Source: Durusdinium trenchii (lineage: Eukaryota > Sar > Dinophyceae > Suessiales > Symbiodiniaceae). From it: DNA of 64,000 bases. Below, piece after piece: positions 32,909-43,220 of this stretch. A program made the translations under genes and the position numbers. Every line of letters begins with the position of its first letter. Position 1 is the stretch's first letter. The stretch spans positions 213,931-277,930 of the forward strand of contig CAXAMN010028928.1 in assembly GCA_963970005.1 (NCBI GenBank). The letters are read 5' to 3'. The notes beneath the pieces were generated by a model. The model worked only from the letters and a program-made list of their open reading frames with translations, did no database searches and was not told where the DNA came from.

Positions 32909-33964
32909 ATGACTGCTGCGGAAGTAAGGCTGACCATTCCGGCCTTAGTGAAAGCCTTGGCCATCCACTTCGACCACGAGGCCATTCGTGCCGTTCCCAT
33001 GGGGCGGATTGTGCCCAAAGAGCGTGTGATTCGGTCTCGAATGGTCATTGTGAACAAGAAACCGTTGTTGAATGGCTTTGAGCCCAAGGGTCGGTTATGT
33101 GTAGGAGGACATCGTGATCCAGAGCTTGGTAAATATGATGCCGCCAGCCCAACAGCCTTGTCGGTTGTTCACGCCCTTTTGTTGTGCATTGCAACGACTT
33201 TGGGATGGACTATGACTATAGTGATTGCTGATGTGACCGCAGCCTTTTTGCAGGGTTTAGAGTTGCCACGAACAGATCCCTTGTTCGTGCAGATCCCATC
33301 CGGCTGCCCACCAGAAATTGCTGAATATCTCAAATGGAGACTTGGTCCAGACAATCGGAGTGACATCTTTGAGGCGACCAAAGGAATCTTTGGACTGAGT
33401 GAGAGCCCTCGCTTGTGGTATCTGAAGTTTCGTGAAACACTCAAAGACATTGGTTTCTCCGAATCCAAACTGGTTCCTTGCTTGTTTTTGAAGCACAACA
33501 GTCGTGGAGAGTTGATTGGGCTGGTGACTTTGCATGTGGATGATGCTTTGCTAGCCGGAAGCCCTGAGGTAGCAGAAGACTGGAAAACACTCCAGACTCG
33601 ACTCAAGTTTGGCAGCTGGACTGATCTGAAGGAAGGAGGAAAATTCCTTGGTCGTGTGATGCGTCAAAGCGACGATCGACACACAGTGACAGTGGACATG
33701 AACCTTTGCTGTCAGGCCTTGAACGAGATCGAGTTCAATGCGGCCATGGCCGATGAAGCACCAATATCTCCAGAGCAGGCTTCGCAGTTGAGAGCATTGG
33801 TAGGACAACTTGGTTGGCTTGCTAAGCAAGGACGACCAGACTTGGCCTTCACTGTGTCTTTCCTGCAACAGAATTTGGTGGACGCTTCCGGTAGCACACT
33901 TCGCCTTGCCAATTCGGTGTGCACAAGGCAACACAAGAGACTTGCTTTTACATCAAAGGGTTAG
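32909..33964 (+). CDS. Reverse transcriptase (copia type) of element 2
   Basis: 351 open codons. MVIVNKKPLLNGFEPKGRLC leads into the palm. IADVTAAFLQGLELPRTDPL is motif A with the catalytic Asp and the AFLxG signature of copia RTs. GIFGLSESPRLWYLKF is the conserved block before LVTLHVDDALLAGSPEVA, which holds the catalytic VDD (33536-33544). GQLGWLAKQGRPDLAFTVSF closes the domain. The ends are set by frameshifts: near 32890 upstream and about 33920 downstream, where the natural reading crosses to the RNase H frame. Confidence 0.85.
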   Translation: MTAAEVRLTIPALVKALAIHFDHEAIRAVPMGRIVPKERVIRSRMVIVNKKPLLNGFEPKGRLCVGGHRDPELGKYDAASPTALSVVHALLLCIATTLGWTMTIVIADVTAAFLQGLELPRTDPLFVQIPSGCPPEIAEYLKWRLGPDNRSDIFEATKGIFGLSESPRLWYLKFRETLKDIGFSESKLVPCLFLKHNSRGELIGLVTLHVDDALLAGSPEVAEDWKTLQTRLKFGSWTDLKEGGKFLGRVMRQSDDRHTVTVDMNLCCQALNEIEFNAAMADEAPISPEQASQLRALVGQLGWLAKQGRPDLAFTVSFLQQNLVDASGSTLRLANSVCTRQHKRLAFTSKG

Positions 33965-34644
33965 GTTGTTCCTTGAATGAAATCATGGTCCTCGTGGCCA
34001 CTGACGGAGCGCTAGCAGCCATGCCCCGGGGAAAATCCCAGTTGGGGATCTTTTTGATGCTGGCAAGCCCCAAGGTTCAATCTGAGATGAATGCAGTTGC
34101 TCCCATTGAGTGGTGCAGCACCTCATGCAAGAGAGTAGTTCGAAGCTCGTCAGCTGTAGAGGCTGCCGCTGCGTCGCTCGGATACGAGCATGCTGAGTTT
34201 TTGAGAGCAATTTTGTGTGAAGTGCGGGAAAGCACCTTCGTGACGCGTCGATGGCTTGAACACGTGAAACTTTGTCCCATTTTGCTGATCATCGACGCCA
34301 AAGTGGCGTATGATTGTTTATGGAGTGAAGAACTTCCTCAGGATCGGAGAACAGCTCTGGACATCAGAGCACTTCGTGAAAGTTTGGCCGATCCAGAAGC
34401 TGCATCCTTCTGTCGGTGGGTCCCAGGCCCTCAACAGGCCTCTGATTGTTTAACAAAGCTGAAAGGCAATAATGTTTTGCAATCGATCATGCTGTCAGGT
34501 CAATGGACCATTGTTGAAGATGATTCGTGGCAGGAAGTTCGAGCTCAACAAAGGAGCACACAGAAAGCCGGGCCTATAAGAAACGGCTTAAGCTCCAAAG
34601 AGGGGAGGCGGATGAGTCAAAGGATGCATGACCACCACGCTTGA
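33919..34644 (+). CDS. RNase H of copia element 2
   Basis: Continues the RT in the next frame from about 33920. MVLVATDGALAAMPRGKSQL has the first acidic residue (ATDG). SSSAVEAAAASLGYEHAEFL has the conserved Glu. LLIIDAKVAYDCLWSEEL has the third acidic residue, and GPQQASDCLTKL resembles the closing Asp motif of copia RNase H. About 60 basic and Ser-rich residues follow, and the frame runs through the polypurine tract into the 3' LTR. Confidence 0.8.
   Translation: MHKATQETCFYIKGLGCSLNEIMVLVATDGALAAMPRGKSQLGIFLMLASPKVQSEMNAVAPIEWCSTSCKRVVRSSSAVEAAAASLGYEHAEFLRAILCEVRESTFVTRRWLEHVKLCPILLIIDAKVAYDCLWSEELPQDRRTALDIRALRESLADPEAASFCRWVPGPQQASDCLTKLKGNNVLQSIMLSGQWTIVEDDSWQEVRAQQRSTQKAGPIRNGLSSKEGRRMSQRMHDHHA
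34597..34612 (+). promoter_or_regulatory. Polypurine tract
   Basis: AAAGAGGGGAGGCGGA, purines except one C, directly before TGAGTC of the 3' LTR. This is the expected primer site for plus-strand DNA synthesis. Confidence 0.8.
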
Positions 34645-34788
34645 TCCTTTTGTTTTCCGTTCGTGCACGCAGGCATTTTCACTTGACTTGGAGCCCATTG
34701 CGGCCCAATCCCAACTTGAGGAGAAAAGAGGGACGCGTCCGTTGTGCGCTGAGTTCATGGTTGCGCCTGCTCCGCACCACTTTAAGTG
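34613..34788 (+). repeat. 3' LTR of copia element 2
   Basis: TGAGTCAAAGG to about TTTAAGTG. The mismatches with the 5' LTR are G/A at the third base, T/C at 34779 and T/A at 34785. Confidence 0.9.
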
Positions 34789-34805
34789 ATTGACAGGACA
34801 TGGAT

Positions 34806-37800
34806 AGACTATCTGAGTGACTATCCAATGATATCCAATGAACTGTTTTCGGGACTCATACCGTTTGTGTAGTTGAAAACGATGACACGCTAAGTTGACA
34901 TGTTTTTAAGAAGTGAGTGGGTACTGACGCTCTTGAGGTTGCTTCACTCAAGGCCGTTGAGGAAGCCACGGCGACTACCATCAGCCAAGCCGAGTCTTTC
35001 AGGATTTGCTGTTTGGCATTGCCTTGCACTGCATGAAGGGCTCTTGATTCATTATGATTCATCAACATTGGTTTGTCGCATTGGTTGGAGCTGCTCCTCA
35101 CTTGCCTGACCAGGCTGCGAGTGGCCCCTCCCCACATTCCGCACACTCTTTCCACAGCATGTCTGTCGGAACCTTCAGAGTACAAGAGTCAGAGTTGCTG
35201 CAATTACAAGAGGGCCTGCTGGAGCGAAGGCTCGCAAACATGAGTCCTGGAGATGCCTGAAGGTACGTTACATGCTGCCGCATGTCCAAATGAAACTACT
35301 ATCTGATCGAAGGCATGACAAGCAAGAGAAGGAGGTGTGCGGTCAAAGGCAGCGAGATGATCTAAAATGAGATGGGATGCAGTGACCTGGGGTGAGTGCG
35401 GATGCCGTTTGCCGCTTTGGTGCTAACCCAATGAAACTAATAGACTGTAGGTGGTCCATGCTCTGTTGCGCAAAGGTGTCTGAGCGAGAAATCTGATGCA
35501 AACTTGACCAGACCTATGCTGTGCGCCCCGCCAGTAGATCAACAGCCCGCTCGCTAAAACTGCAGGATCCCTGACGGCTGGAGGATGTTTGCAAATTTAC
35601 ATCCAAAATAGACTGAAACAAAAGGAAACTGAATCTCTAACCCACTTGCCTATCTTGATGACCAGGGCTTTCTTCATGGCTACTAGGACTTTCCTCTGCT
35701 TCATGCTGAATGGCCTGAAACATGGCGCCAAATACTAAATACATCTAAATACTACGTGTTTCCAAATGCCAAGCATGTCAACCATATCCTGGCCTTGAAT
35801 ACTCGAACTTGCACCTCTGGCGAGGACTTTGAAATTGAGCAATTTGGGTTACACACACACAGTAAGCAAGCACTCTTAAGGCCTGAGTTGATCCCAAACC
35901 CAACCACTGCATCAAGGTGGCAGTGTGGAGTTGGCATACCTGACAGAGATGAAATTGGTGTTCGGCGAACATGCCAACCTTGCAAACCTAGCAAAAAAGA
36001 AAGGCCTTTCAAAATATCCTTTCATGCTCACAACTTTGGCCTGGTGTCCGCCAGGCTGAATCACCTCGAGGAATCGAATCCAACCCAGCCAGGCGAATCT
36101 TTGCAGCACAGCACAAGTGTCAATTCAGGGCACTGCTTGCTGCGGCTTTTTTGATTGTGGAGTGTCAGTGAAGGATTGCTGCAATGCCTACAGCCAAAGA
36201 GTATTCAGCGGGACTGTTGCACCAGATCAGTTCCCAAATCTCATCTCTGGGGCTTCCAACAACTGCAGGGAATTCTTGCGTGTTCTTTTGGGCCTTGACC
36301 TGCAGCAAATTGCGTGTGATCCTAAGACACTTCTCTCAGTTCTGCGGCCTCGTGTAGGAGTGCCTTGGGAGCACAATCATGAAGTAGCAATGGATTCAAC
36401 AAAAAATTGCATCGTTTGAAATCGAGTCACTTCAGCTAGCGGAGCCCGCGCCAAAAAGGTGTTGGACCAATGATCGTCTGAGAAGGCCTGGTTGGCATCT
36501 TTCTCATCTAAACTTTTTGAAAACAAATTTTCATATACTTCCACCCCGCAGGTGCCATACCTCATAAACTGGGACGCCACTGCTCGAACGGAGCAATGGA
36601 CAGCTGACAAAAGGCAAATGAACCTGGCAAGCATCGATGTCACTCTACAGTATCGTGCGCAATCGGACGGTCGCCACGGCATATCGAACAATCTACAGCA
36701 TGCCTGGTAAAGCTTGATGCTGGCTAGCAGGCTTCCCAATGGCAGCAAATCATATTTTGCCAGGAGGTTGCTTGCAATTGCCTGGATGCCATCCACTTTG
36801 CCAACTGAAAAAGGGCTGCAATTGTGCCAGAAACAAGTGCAGAATGCAAACTAATTATGCGATGTGAAAACATACTATTATGTCCGCACTAGCCAAGTTT
36901 GCAACCCATGTGCTATTGGTCATACTACCCCTTGGATGCTGTTAGGAGCCAGGTGTGCCCTGCTTTGCTGAAGCATTGTTTGCTTCAGAAGTTGCATTCC
37001 GACTATTGGTTTAAAAGAAAATGATGTATACCATGATTATATATATATGTATGCATTATACATATATCGATTTATACCATAAGGAACCAGCCCAACCCTT
37101 GGCAGCATCAGTCACTAGAACAATTAGTCTTGGTGCAACTGTCTCACCGCTGAGTGGCGCACCAAGCCATCAAAAGTGTCACCTATCAAGGGCCGGGCGG
37201 AACAAAATGAACTTGGCGGAAGAGTGAAGGCATCAGCAGCCAACAGCGAACCGTCTGAGTGAAGGCACCAGCAGCTTTGGAGCAGCTGACAAAGAGAGAG
37301 GCTGCGCAGCCAAGCATTGGCAAACGTCCAGGACTGCTCCTCAGTCTTCCAAATGCACACATCAGTCTCAGGCGATGCGGACGATGAACACGCACAACCA
37401 AGTTGATAGCAATCTGAGCTTGAGATGCCTGCCGCAAGCCATGCACACAATCATCCATTTGGGAAACGACACGGGCCTTGGTGCAAAATAAATGTTTCTG
37501 ATCAAAGTCACGCGGTGATTCCATTGATCGAATCCACTCCTGTGATCATGGCCAAGTCGTCCTGCTGACCTGATGGTGCCAGCATGGGCATGGCTCAAAG
37601 GAGGATCCACCAGAAACGATCAGAACATGCAGATTTGGGGGTCCTTTCTTTGAGCCACACCACCTGCAAGCACCTCTGATTGGAAAGGGCAAGAACTGGA
37701 TCTCTAAAAGAAAGCCATAAAATTCAAATGGCAAAGTTGCCCGAGTGCCTGCCTTTGCGAGAGGAGAGCGGGTGCACAATCGCACTCAAGGCTCGAAATT

Positions 37801-38735
37801 CTTCGCCCACCTCGCTTTTGGGGCACAAACGATGGTGGAAAACATGGACTGCTGCAGGGCAAGCAGCATAGTCTGTAGGTATCACCCTTGTAGTTCCTGC
37901 AGAACCCCCTATTTTTCTGCAATACTATTGATATTGTGCCCAAGCTGCCGCAGCGGAAAGGAGACGAAGGGCAGCAGGAGAATCTCGAAGTTGAGGTGGT
38001 GCCTGTTGGATATGAAGAAGGAGCATTGCACTTGATGGGGTGCACAAGCTGCCAGAATAAGCATGTCTCTGCATTTGCTACTCGAAACAATTCACTGCAG
38101 CAAGACTCCCTGGCCTCCGCACAGGCTGCTGCCTGCCAAAGTTGGTTCACGGTGTGAGTTGGCAGGTCCTTCCGGCAACACATTCTCACACACAGCACTG
38201 CAATTTGCAACATTCCTGTTCAAACCAATCAAAATTTTTGCGGTCTTGCACAGGCTCAGCTGGAGCCAGCCGCCATTCAATCTGGCGCTCAGCGTGTTTC
38301 TTCTTGTCTAAGTCTCGTTTGTGGATCTGAGACACTCACCCAAAAAGAAACAAATGCCAAATGGTGGGCCGATTCAGATTCATAAGAATGTGCATTTCTA
38401 TATTAATAAAATATATACTTCTCATGACTTCTCACCTTTGTGTACCTGCTCGCTGTGCTGTTCATTAATGCAATACAAATGAAAATGATTATAATGGCGG
38501 CCTAGCACTTAGAATAATACTTAAACATAAAAACAAAAAATTGTTTTCGAGAGCAGGCTCTGGAACATATACATGTTTTCAAACCTTTGCAGTTTCAATA
38601 TTAAAACCTGATAGAACCCACGAACCCGAATGCAGTCACTTTGTATAGAAGCGTAGCACTCAAAGCGTTCTTGTTTTCGGAGATGACTCGCAGAGTCATC
38701 AAGTAAAGCAGCGCCAGCACCTCCCCAGCCCTGCG
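34806..38735. other. Region without a recognised gene
   Basis: Frames of 60-170 codons occur (plus 35756-36154, minus 36377-36796, minus 37704-38213). None shows a known motif or joins convincingly to a neighbour. A TATATATATG tract lies at about 37040 and an AT-rich stretch at 38395-38520. Confidence 0.5.
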
Positions 38736-39632
38736 GACACTCTTGCTTGACACTCTTGCTGGACACTCTTGACACGACACTCTTGCTTGACACTCTTTCT
38801 TGACACTCTTTGCTAGACAATCTTGATTGACACTTTCTCTTGACACTCTTGCTTGACACTCTTGCTGGACACTCTTGATTGACACTCTCTCTCTTGACAC
38901 TCTTTGCTAGACAATCTTTCTCGACGCTCTTTCTTGACACTCTTGCCTGACACTCTTTGCGGGACACTCTTGCTGGACACTCTTTGCCAGACATTCTTGC
39001 TGGACACTCTTGCTTGACACTCTTTCTTGACACTCTTTGCTAGACACTCTCTCTTGACCCTCTTTGCTAGACACTCTTGCTTGACACGTTTGCTGGGCAC
39101 TCTTTGCTAGACACTCTTCCTTGACACGTTTGCTGGGCACTCTTGCTGGACACTCTTTGCTAGACATTCTTGCTAGACACTCTTGCTTGACACTCTCTTT
39201 GCTAGACACTCTTTGCTAGACACTCTATCTTGACACTCTTGCTTGACACGTTTGCTGGACACTCTTGGTGGACACTCTTGGTGGACACTCTTTGCTAGAC
39301 ATTCTTGCCGTACACTCTTGCGTGACACTCTTGCTTGGCACTCTTGCTGGGCACTCTTTGCTAGACACTCTTGCTTGACACTCTTGCTTGACACTCTGCT
39401 AGACACTCTTGCTGGACACTCTTTGCTAGACACTCTTGCTGGACACTCTTGCTGGGCAGGACACTCTGCTAGACGCTCTTGCTGGACACTCTTGAGATGA
39501 CATTCTGCTAGACACTCTTTCTTGACACTCTTTGCTAGACATTTTGCTAGACACTCTTGCTAGACGCTCTTTCTTGACACTCTTTGCTAGACACTCTTGC
39601 TTGACACTCTTGCTGGGCACTCTTTGCTAGAC
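38736..39632. repeat. GACACTCTT satellite, 13-14 bp unit
   Basis: About 65 copies of GACACTCTTGCTT or GACACTCTTTGCTA in irregular order with occasional GGGCACTCT and GACGCTCTT variants. Both strands give long stop-free frames of the SSKSVKQEC and TLLLDTLAGHS type, which are artefacts of the repeat. Confidence 0.92.
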
Positions 39633-39875
39633 ACTCAAGTCTCCAAAACGAGCGTTTCATACGAGACTTCCTCCAAAACTCACGCGTCAAGTCTCCAAAA
39701 GGAGCGTTTCGTACGAGACTTCCTCCAAAAGTCACACGTCAAGTCTCCAAAACGAGCGTTTCGTAAGTCACACGTCATGGCTCCAAAACGAGCGCTTCGT
39801 ACGAGACTTCCTCAAAAACTCACATGTCAAAGTCTGCAAAACGAGCGTTTCGTACGAGACTTCCTCCCAAAGTCA
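39633..39875. repeat. 48-bp minisatellite
   Basis: Five copies of CAAGTCTCCAAAACGAGCG, TTTCGTACGAGACTTCCTCC and AAAACTCACACGT. One is shortened at about 39752-39775. Confidence 0.88.
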
Positions 39876-39959
39876 AGCGGAAACACCCATCGGAGCACAC
39901 CCATCGCGCAGCCCTGCCAAGCAGTTTCGCGATTCCAGTCCCTCCAAACAACACCCGCT

Positions 39960-40210
39960 CACACGCCAATCCCAATGTCACAGCCACAGCGACATTCACC
40001 TCTACCACAACTCACAACCTCACGATTCCCTGCGCCTGCCACAATCTTTCCGCGTCCACACGTCTAACGCGCACAAAGTACTGCGCCTGCTACGAAATAT
40101 CACCTCCGTCACACATCGCAACCTCACGATTCCCTGCGCCTGCCACGAAAATCGCACTTCCACACCTCAAAGCCCGCACAAAGTACTGCGCCTGCCACAA
40201 AAAGTGACAA
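39960..40210. repeat. Degenerate repeat related to the 42-bp minisatellite
   Basis: CACAAAGTACTGCGCCTGCC recurs at about 40073 and 40177, with weaker copies (GATTCCCTGCGCCTGCCAC) at 40022 and 40127. Its reverse complement, GGCAGGCGCAGTACTTTGTG, is the core of the 4690-5922 units. A CCAATCCCAATGTCACAGCC motif at about 39965 recurs at 47.99-48.22 kb. Confidence 0.7.
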
Positions 40211-40259
40211 TATCGTCACTGCACTCACACAGGAAGCCATTCTTTTCGAGGTTGCGCAA

Positions 40260-40269
40260 NNNNNNNNNN
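40260..40269. other. Assembly gap (10 Ns)
   Basis: Ten unresolved bases between satellite DNA and the 3' side of the minus-strand tyrosine-recombinase element. Terminal repeats of that element may be missing here. Confidence 0.99.
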
Positions 40270-40413
40270 TACCTTCCGTAGAGCTACTATGCCATGGTCT
40301 CACTAGTCTTTCCCCCCACTTTAGCCTACTAGTCAGGACCGCACATTCCCCACCCTCCTGACTACTTTAACACGTGAGGAGAAGCCGACGACATTTTCGA
40401 CCCCGCGCCTTCG

Positions 40414-42135
40414 TCACCAAGGATCTTGCCAACGAAGCTGACCTTTCTTGGCCTTCTTAGGCCCATCCTCTGGCGTCCTGGTTGCCATCTTCGCCTCCTT
40501 TGAAGTCTTGTAGAGCTTCAACTCTTTATTGAGCTCTCCAGCTTTCTCAAGCAAGCGGTCCATGACCAGAAACTTCAGCTCCTCAAACCGTACCTCTATC
40601 CTGTTGGATTCGGTGAAGTCGTCGAAACACTCATTGGTCAAATCATCTGCCTCCTGGTTCTGCCATCTCGGCGCCCATTGAAGGTCCAGATCGACCCCCT
40701 TCCTATCAAGCTGCGTCGCCAACTCCATGGCGATAATACTGAGAGGATACCGACTGCTACCGTACTTCTTCAGGACGTGGGTGTTGCCAAGGTTGTCTGT
40801 CAATGCACTCAACGTAACAACTGCGTCGCCCTCGGCCCAATCTGAGCCCGGTGCGAACACCATCACCGCTGCCAACACGCCCACCAGCTCAAGACTTGCG
40901 ATTGCACGGAAAGGATCACCACGTAGGTATGCCCATGGGGCCGTCTTTCGGTTCAACCTGAAAGAAAACCATCTGGCGTCCTTCTGTGAAGACGCTTTCC
41001 AAGTCTCCCAGCCGCCTATGACGATCTCTTCCCCGGCAGCCTTTGCGTCCACCCGGAATATATCGACAGGTGAGGTTAGCAGTGGCTCCAACCGGCGGAC
41101 CGGTTTCCTCGACACTTCCTCCTTGACATACTCAAGCAGGATAACCACCGCATCAGGGAAGTTTGAAAAGGTGCCCCCCGCAAGCGTGGCCGACCACGAG
41201 AACAACGGCGCCAGAAATGGCCGAACATGTCTCAGCGCTCCGGCCACGAAGGATAGCCTGCCGAGAACCGACTTTAGCTCTCGGCCCAAGACACCGCCCT
41301 GCATCAACTTGTCCCCGATCCACTTCAAGATCCAGACCTTCTTTGACTCGTTGATGCCTCTCTCAAAGGTGGCCACGTTGAGGTGATAGCCTATCCAGTC
41401 CACTGCTGCGCCTCCCCTCACCTTCTTCCAGGTGATTGGGATCTCCAACAACTCGTACAAGAAGAGCCACATCAAGATCTTCTTCCAAAAGTTGCTGCCT
41501 GTTGCGGTGAGCCAGCCATCGTCTGCGTATATCAAATGAAGCAAGCCCATGTGCCGCCCCATGATCTTGTGACAGGACCGAACGACCACACCGATCGCTC
41601 GTCCAAACCAGTAGGCCGCACTAGCCACACCAAATGTCCCCCGAGTGTGGACATAAACGTCTCCCGAGGTCTCCCCCGGAAGTCTGAACGCCTGCAGGCC
41701 CCAATCCTTTTCTCTCACCGGAATCAGCTTGTGAGCCCTGGCAATGTCGTACAGTACGGAGAGCCTGACGACTTCGTGCTTCTCAACCTTCTCCTCTTCC
41801 ACCTGCCTAAGCACGGCTGCCGCGTCATCGATCAAGGGGAACCTCATCCGATCGCGCACTCGAATGCGCTTATTGACATCCACGCTGTATAGGTGCCGTC
41901 GTGAATGAGTCGCACCCTGCTGGTGCCCAGCTCTTTCGGAACTGCTCCGAGCGCAGCCACCGCCAGCCTGCCAGCAAAACGTCGTTTGGCTTCCGACTCT
42001 GGCAACCTGAGAATCGTGCCGTTCTCCACCTCCTCCAGCACCTGACGGGCTATATCTGCAGCATTCTCCTCTGCCGAGACGTAGTTGTCCGCGAACATGT
42101 CCTGGAAGTCCTCCTCCGTCTGCTCCACTGTCCAC
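40414..42135 (-). CDS. Reverse transcriptase-RNase H of tyrosine-recombinase element 1
   Basis: 573 open codons, of which the first about 80 are out of the natural frame. The real reading enters at about residue 82 (YSVDVNKRIRVRDRMRFPLI) from the preceding frame. Motif A is VLYDIARAHKLIPV with the catalytic Asp at 130. GTFGVASAAYWFGRA is motif B, and LLHLIYADDGWLTATG holds the YADD box at 203-206 (41529-41518). VRGGAAVDWIGYHLN and LGRLSFVAGALRHVRPFLAP are typical DIRS-type thumb motifs. RNase H follows: FRVDAKAAGEE, ASLELVGV, ALTDNLGNTHVLKKYG and NQEADDLTNE give the acidic set. A basic tail (GPKKAKKGQLRWQDPW) ends the protein. All catalytic residues are intact. Confidence 0.88.
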   Translation of the reverse strand: MDSGADGGGLPGHVRGQLRLGRGECCRYSPSGAGGGGERHDSQVARVGSQTTFCWQAGGGCARSSSERAGHQQGATHSRRHLYSVDVNKRIRVRDRMRFPLIDDAAAVLRQVEEEKVEKHEVVRLSVLYDIARAHKLIPVREKDWGLQAFRLPGETSGDVYVHTRGTFGVASAAYWFGRAIGVVVRSCHKIMGRHMGLLHLIYADDGWLTATGSNFWKKILMWLFLYELLEIPITWKKVRGGAAVDWIGYHLNVATFERGINESKKVWILKWIGDKLMQGGVLGRELKSVLGRLSFVAGALRHVRPFLAPLFSWSATLAGGTFSNFPDAVVILLEYVKEEVSRKPVRRLEPLLTSPVDIFRVDAKAAGEEIVIGGWETWKASSQKDARWFSFRLNRKTAPWAYLRGDPFRAIASLELVGVLAAVMVFAPGSDWAEGDAVVTLSALTDNLGNTHVLKKYGSSRYPLSIIAMELATQLDRKGVDLDLQWAPRWQNQEADDLTNECFDDFTESNRIEVRFEELKFLVMDRLLEKAGELNKELKLYKTSKEAKMATRTPEDGPKKAKKGQLRWQDPW

Positions 42136-43220
42136 TTCGTCTTTTCCTCGTACACAGCTGGGTTTCTGGGCATCTCTTCATCGACCCCCAGCATGACACC
42201 CGTCGCCGCCACTTCGTCTAGAAACTCGACGTCCTCGTCAGACAATGCCGTAGCCACCGCTCTGAGCCTCCTGAAGTTGATCTCGGTGGCCCTGTCATCC
42301 TTTTGCCTGTAGGGATTCAAGCCCCGTTCCTTCAGCCAGAGGTCCAGCCTTTCGCGGAAGCCGTATATCTCTCCCCCGAATGGCGTGCCGCCATGTTTGC
42401 CGCCCGCCGTGCTCCAGAAAAGGGCCTTGGCCCGCTCCTCGCCTTCAAGCTCTACCCAATCCCCAAAGGCCTTCAAGCACCAACGCGCCAGCTCGCGCCC
42501 CAGCTCCGTCGCCGGGGCTGTCCTCCTCCCCCCCGGCCATCTGCCCGGGGAGCAAAGTCCTGCTCCATCATGCAAAGATCTGAGCTCTCCTTTGTACTTG
42601 ACCTGCATGGGTGGCCCCACGCCTGGCCTGTTGCTGAGCCTGCCCGTGGTGTCCACTGCTGCCTTGCTCACTGCTGCCCCGCTAAACTTGTTCAATGTTG
42701 CTCTGTTCCATGTTGTCTTGCACAATGCTGCACCCTCTGTATTGCTCAACGTCGTACTCGACTTGTTCAAAGTTGCACTGTCCAATGTTGTCTTGCGCAA
42801 TGCTGCACCCTCTGTATTGCTCAATGTTGCACCAACTCGCCTTGCTTTGAGCGCCTCTTCATTGCCCTTTGAATCACTCAACAATGTAGTCGACAGCTCT
42901 CTCTTCCTTCCCCCTCCCCCTTCTTTAGCTGAAGAGGGAGCTTGAGACAAATGATGCACAATGGCTTCGGCTATGGCTCTGTCCATAGCTTCAGGATAAA
43001 TAGAGGTCACTGTGGTGCGAAAGGAGAGGTCATCGGGGGTCCGTGCCAAGGAGACTGAAGGCTGACACGAACAAAGATTCACAGCGGGGCCTGTGTAGAC
43101 CATCTGGTCATCGAAAGTGGGCCATGCAGTGGGCCCCCACTTGCGCAAAGGAGTGAGGTTGGTCAGCAGCCTTGTGGGCTTACGGTAGGGAGCCCCCCCA
43201 ACAACACTGATTGAATGCAA
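41844..43220 (-). CDS. Linker and N-terminal RT segment of tyrosine-recombinase element 1
   Basis: Open frame joining the methyltransferase-like domain to the RT. It begins with GGAPYRKPTRLLTNLTPLRK, the natural end of the preceding domain, reached after a 1-base shift in the C7 run at 43193-43199. Residues about 120-190 contain two copies of a 25-residue repeat (TLSNTEGAALRKTT). About 250-400 is charged and partly helical (EINFRRLRAVATALSDEDVE). The end reads RLIHDGTY and then shifts. Copy 2 reads IHDGAYSVDVNRRIRVRD without a break at the same place, so the shift near 41890 is a mutation in this copy. Confidence 0.75.
   Translation of the reverse strand: MHSISVVGGAPYRKPTRLLTNLTPLRKWGPTAWPTFDDQMVYTGPAVNLCSCQPSVSLARTPDDLSFRTTVTSIYPEAMDRAIAEAIVHHLSQAPSSAKEGGGGRKRELSTTLLSDSKGNEEALKARRVGATLSNTEGAALRKTTLDSATLNKSSTTLSNTEGAALCKTTWNRATLNKFSGAAVSKAAVDTTGRLSNRPGVGPPMQVKYKGELRSLHDGAGLCSPGRWPGGRRTAPATELGRELARWCLKAFGDWVELEGEERAKALFWSTAGGKHGGTPFGGEIYGFRERLDLWLKERGLNPYRQKDDRATEINFRRLRAVATALSDEDVEFLDEVAATGVMLGVDEEMPRNPAVYEEKTKWTVEQTEEDFQDMFADNYVSAEENAADIARQVLEEVENGTILRLPESEAKRRFAGRLAVAALGAVPKELGTSRVRLIHDGTYTAWMSISAFECAIG
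42680..42840 (-). repeat. 78-bp duplication within the linker gene
   Basis: Two tandem copies of TTGCGCAATGCTGCACCCTC with TGTATTGCTCAA encode the repeated peptide SNTEGAALRKTT of the linker protein. Confidence 0.75.

Larger units (their letters stand above)
26293..34788 (+). mobile_element. Copia-like element 2, end to end
   Basis: Two near-identical 176-bp LTRs, a primer-binding site, gag, protease, methyltransferase-like domain, Cys-rich segment, integrase, reverse transcriptase, RNase H and a polypurine tract follow in Ty1/copia order over 8.5 kb. TGGAT at 26288-26292 recurs at 34801-34805 and could be the 5-bp target duplication. It would require the 3' LTR to end at 34800, past the point where the two LTRs stop matching. 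Gag is open; the pol part changes frame at least six times, so the copy is not autonomous as read. Confidence 0.9.

Noticed and set aside
37704-38213. 169-codon Cys-rich minus frame
   Set aside because: No ordered Cys spacing or domain, and equally long frames lie opposite.
38521-39620. Overlapping Ser/Lys/Glu-rich frames
   Set aside because: Artefact of the GACACTCTT satellite.
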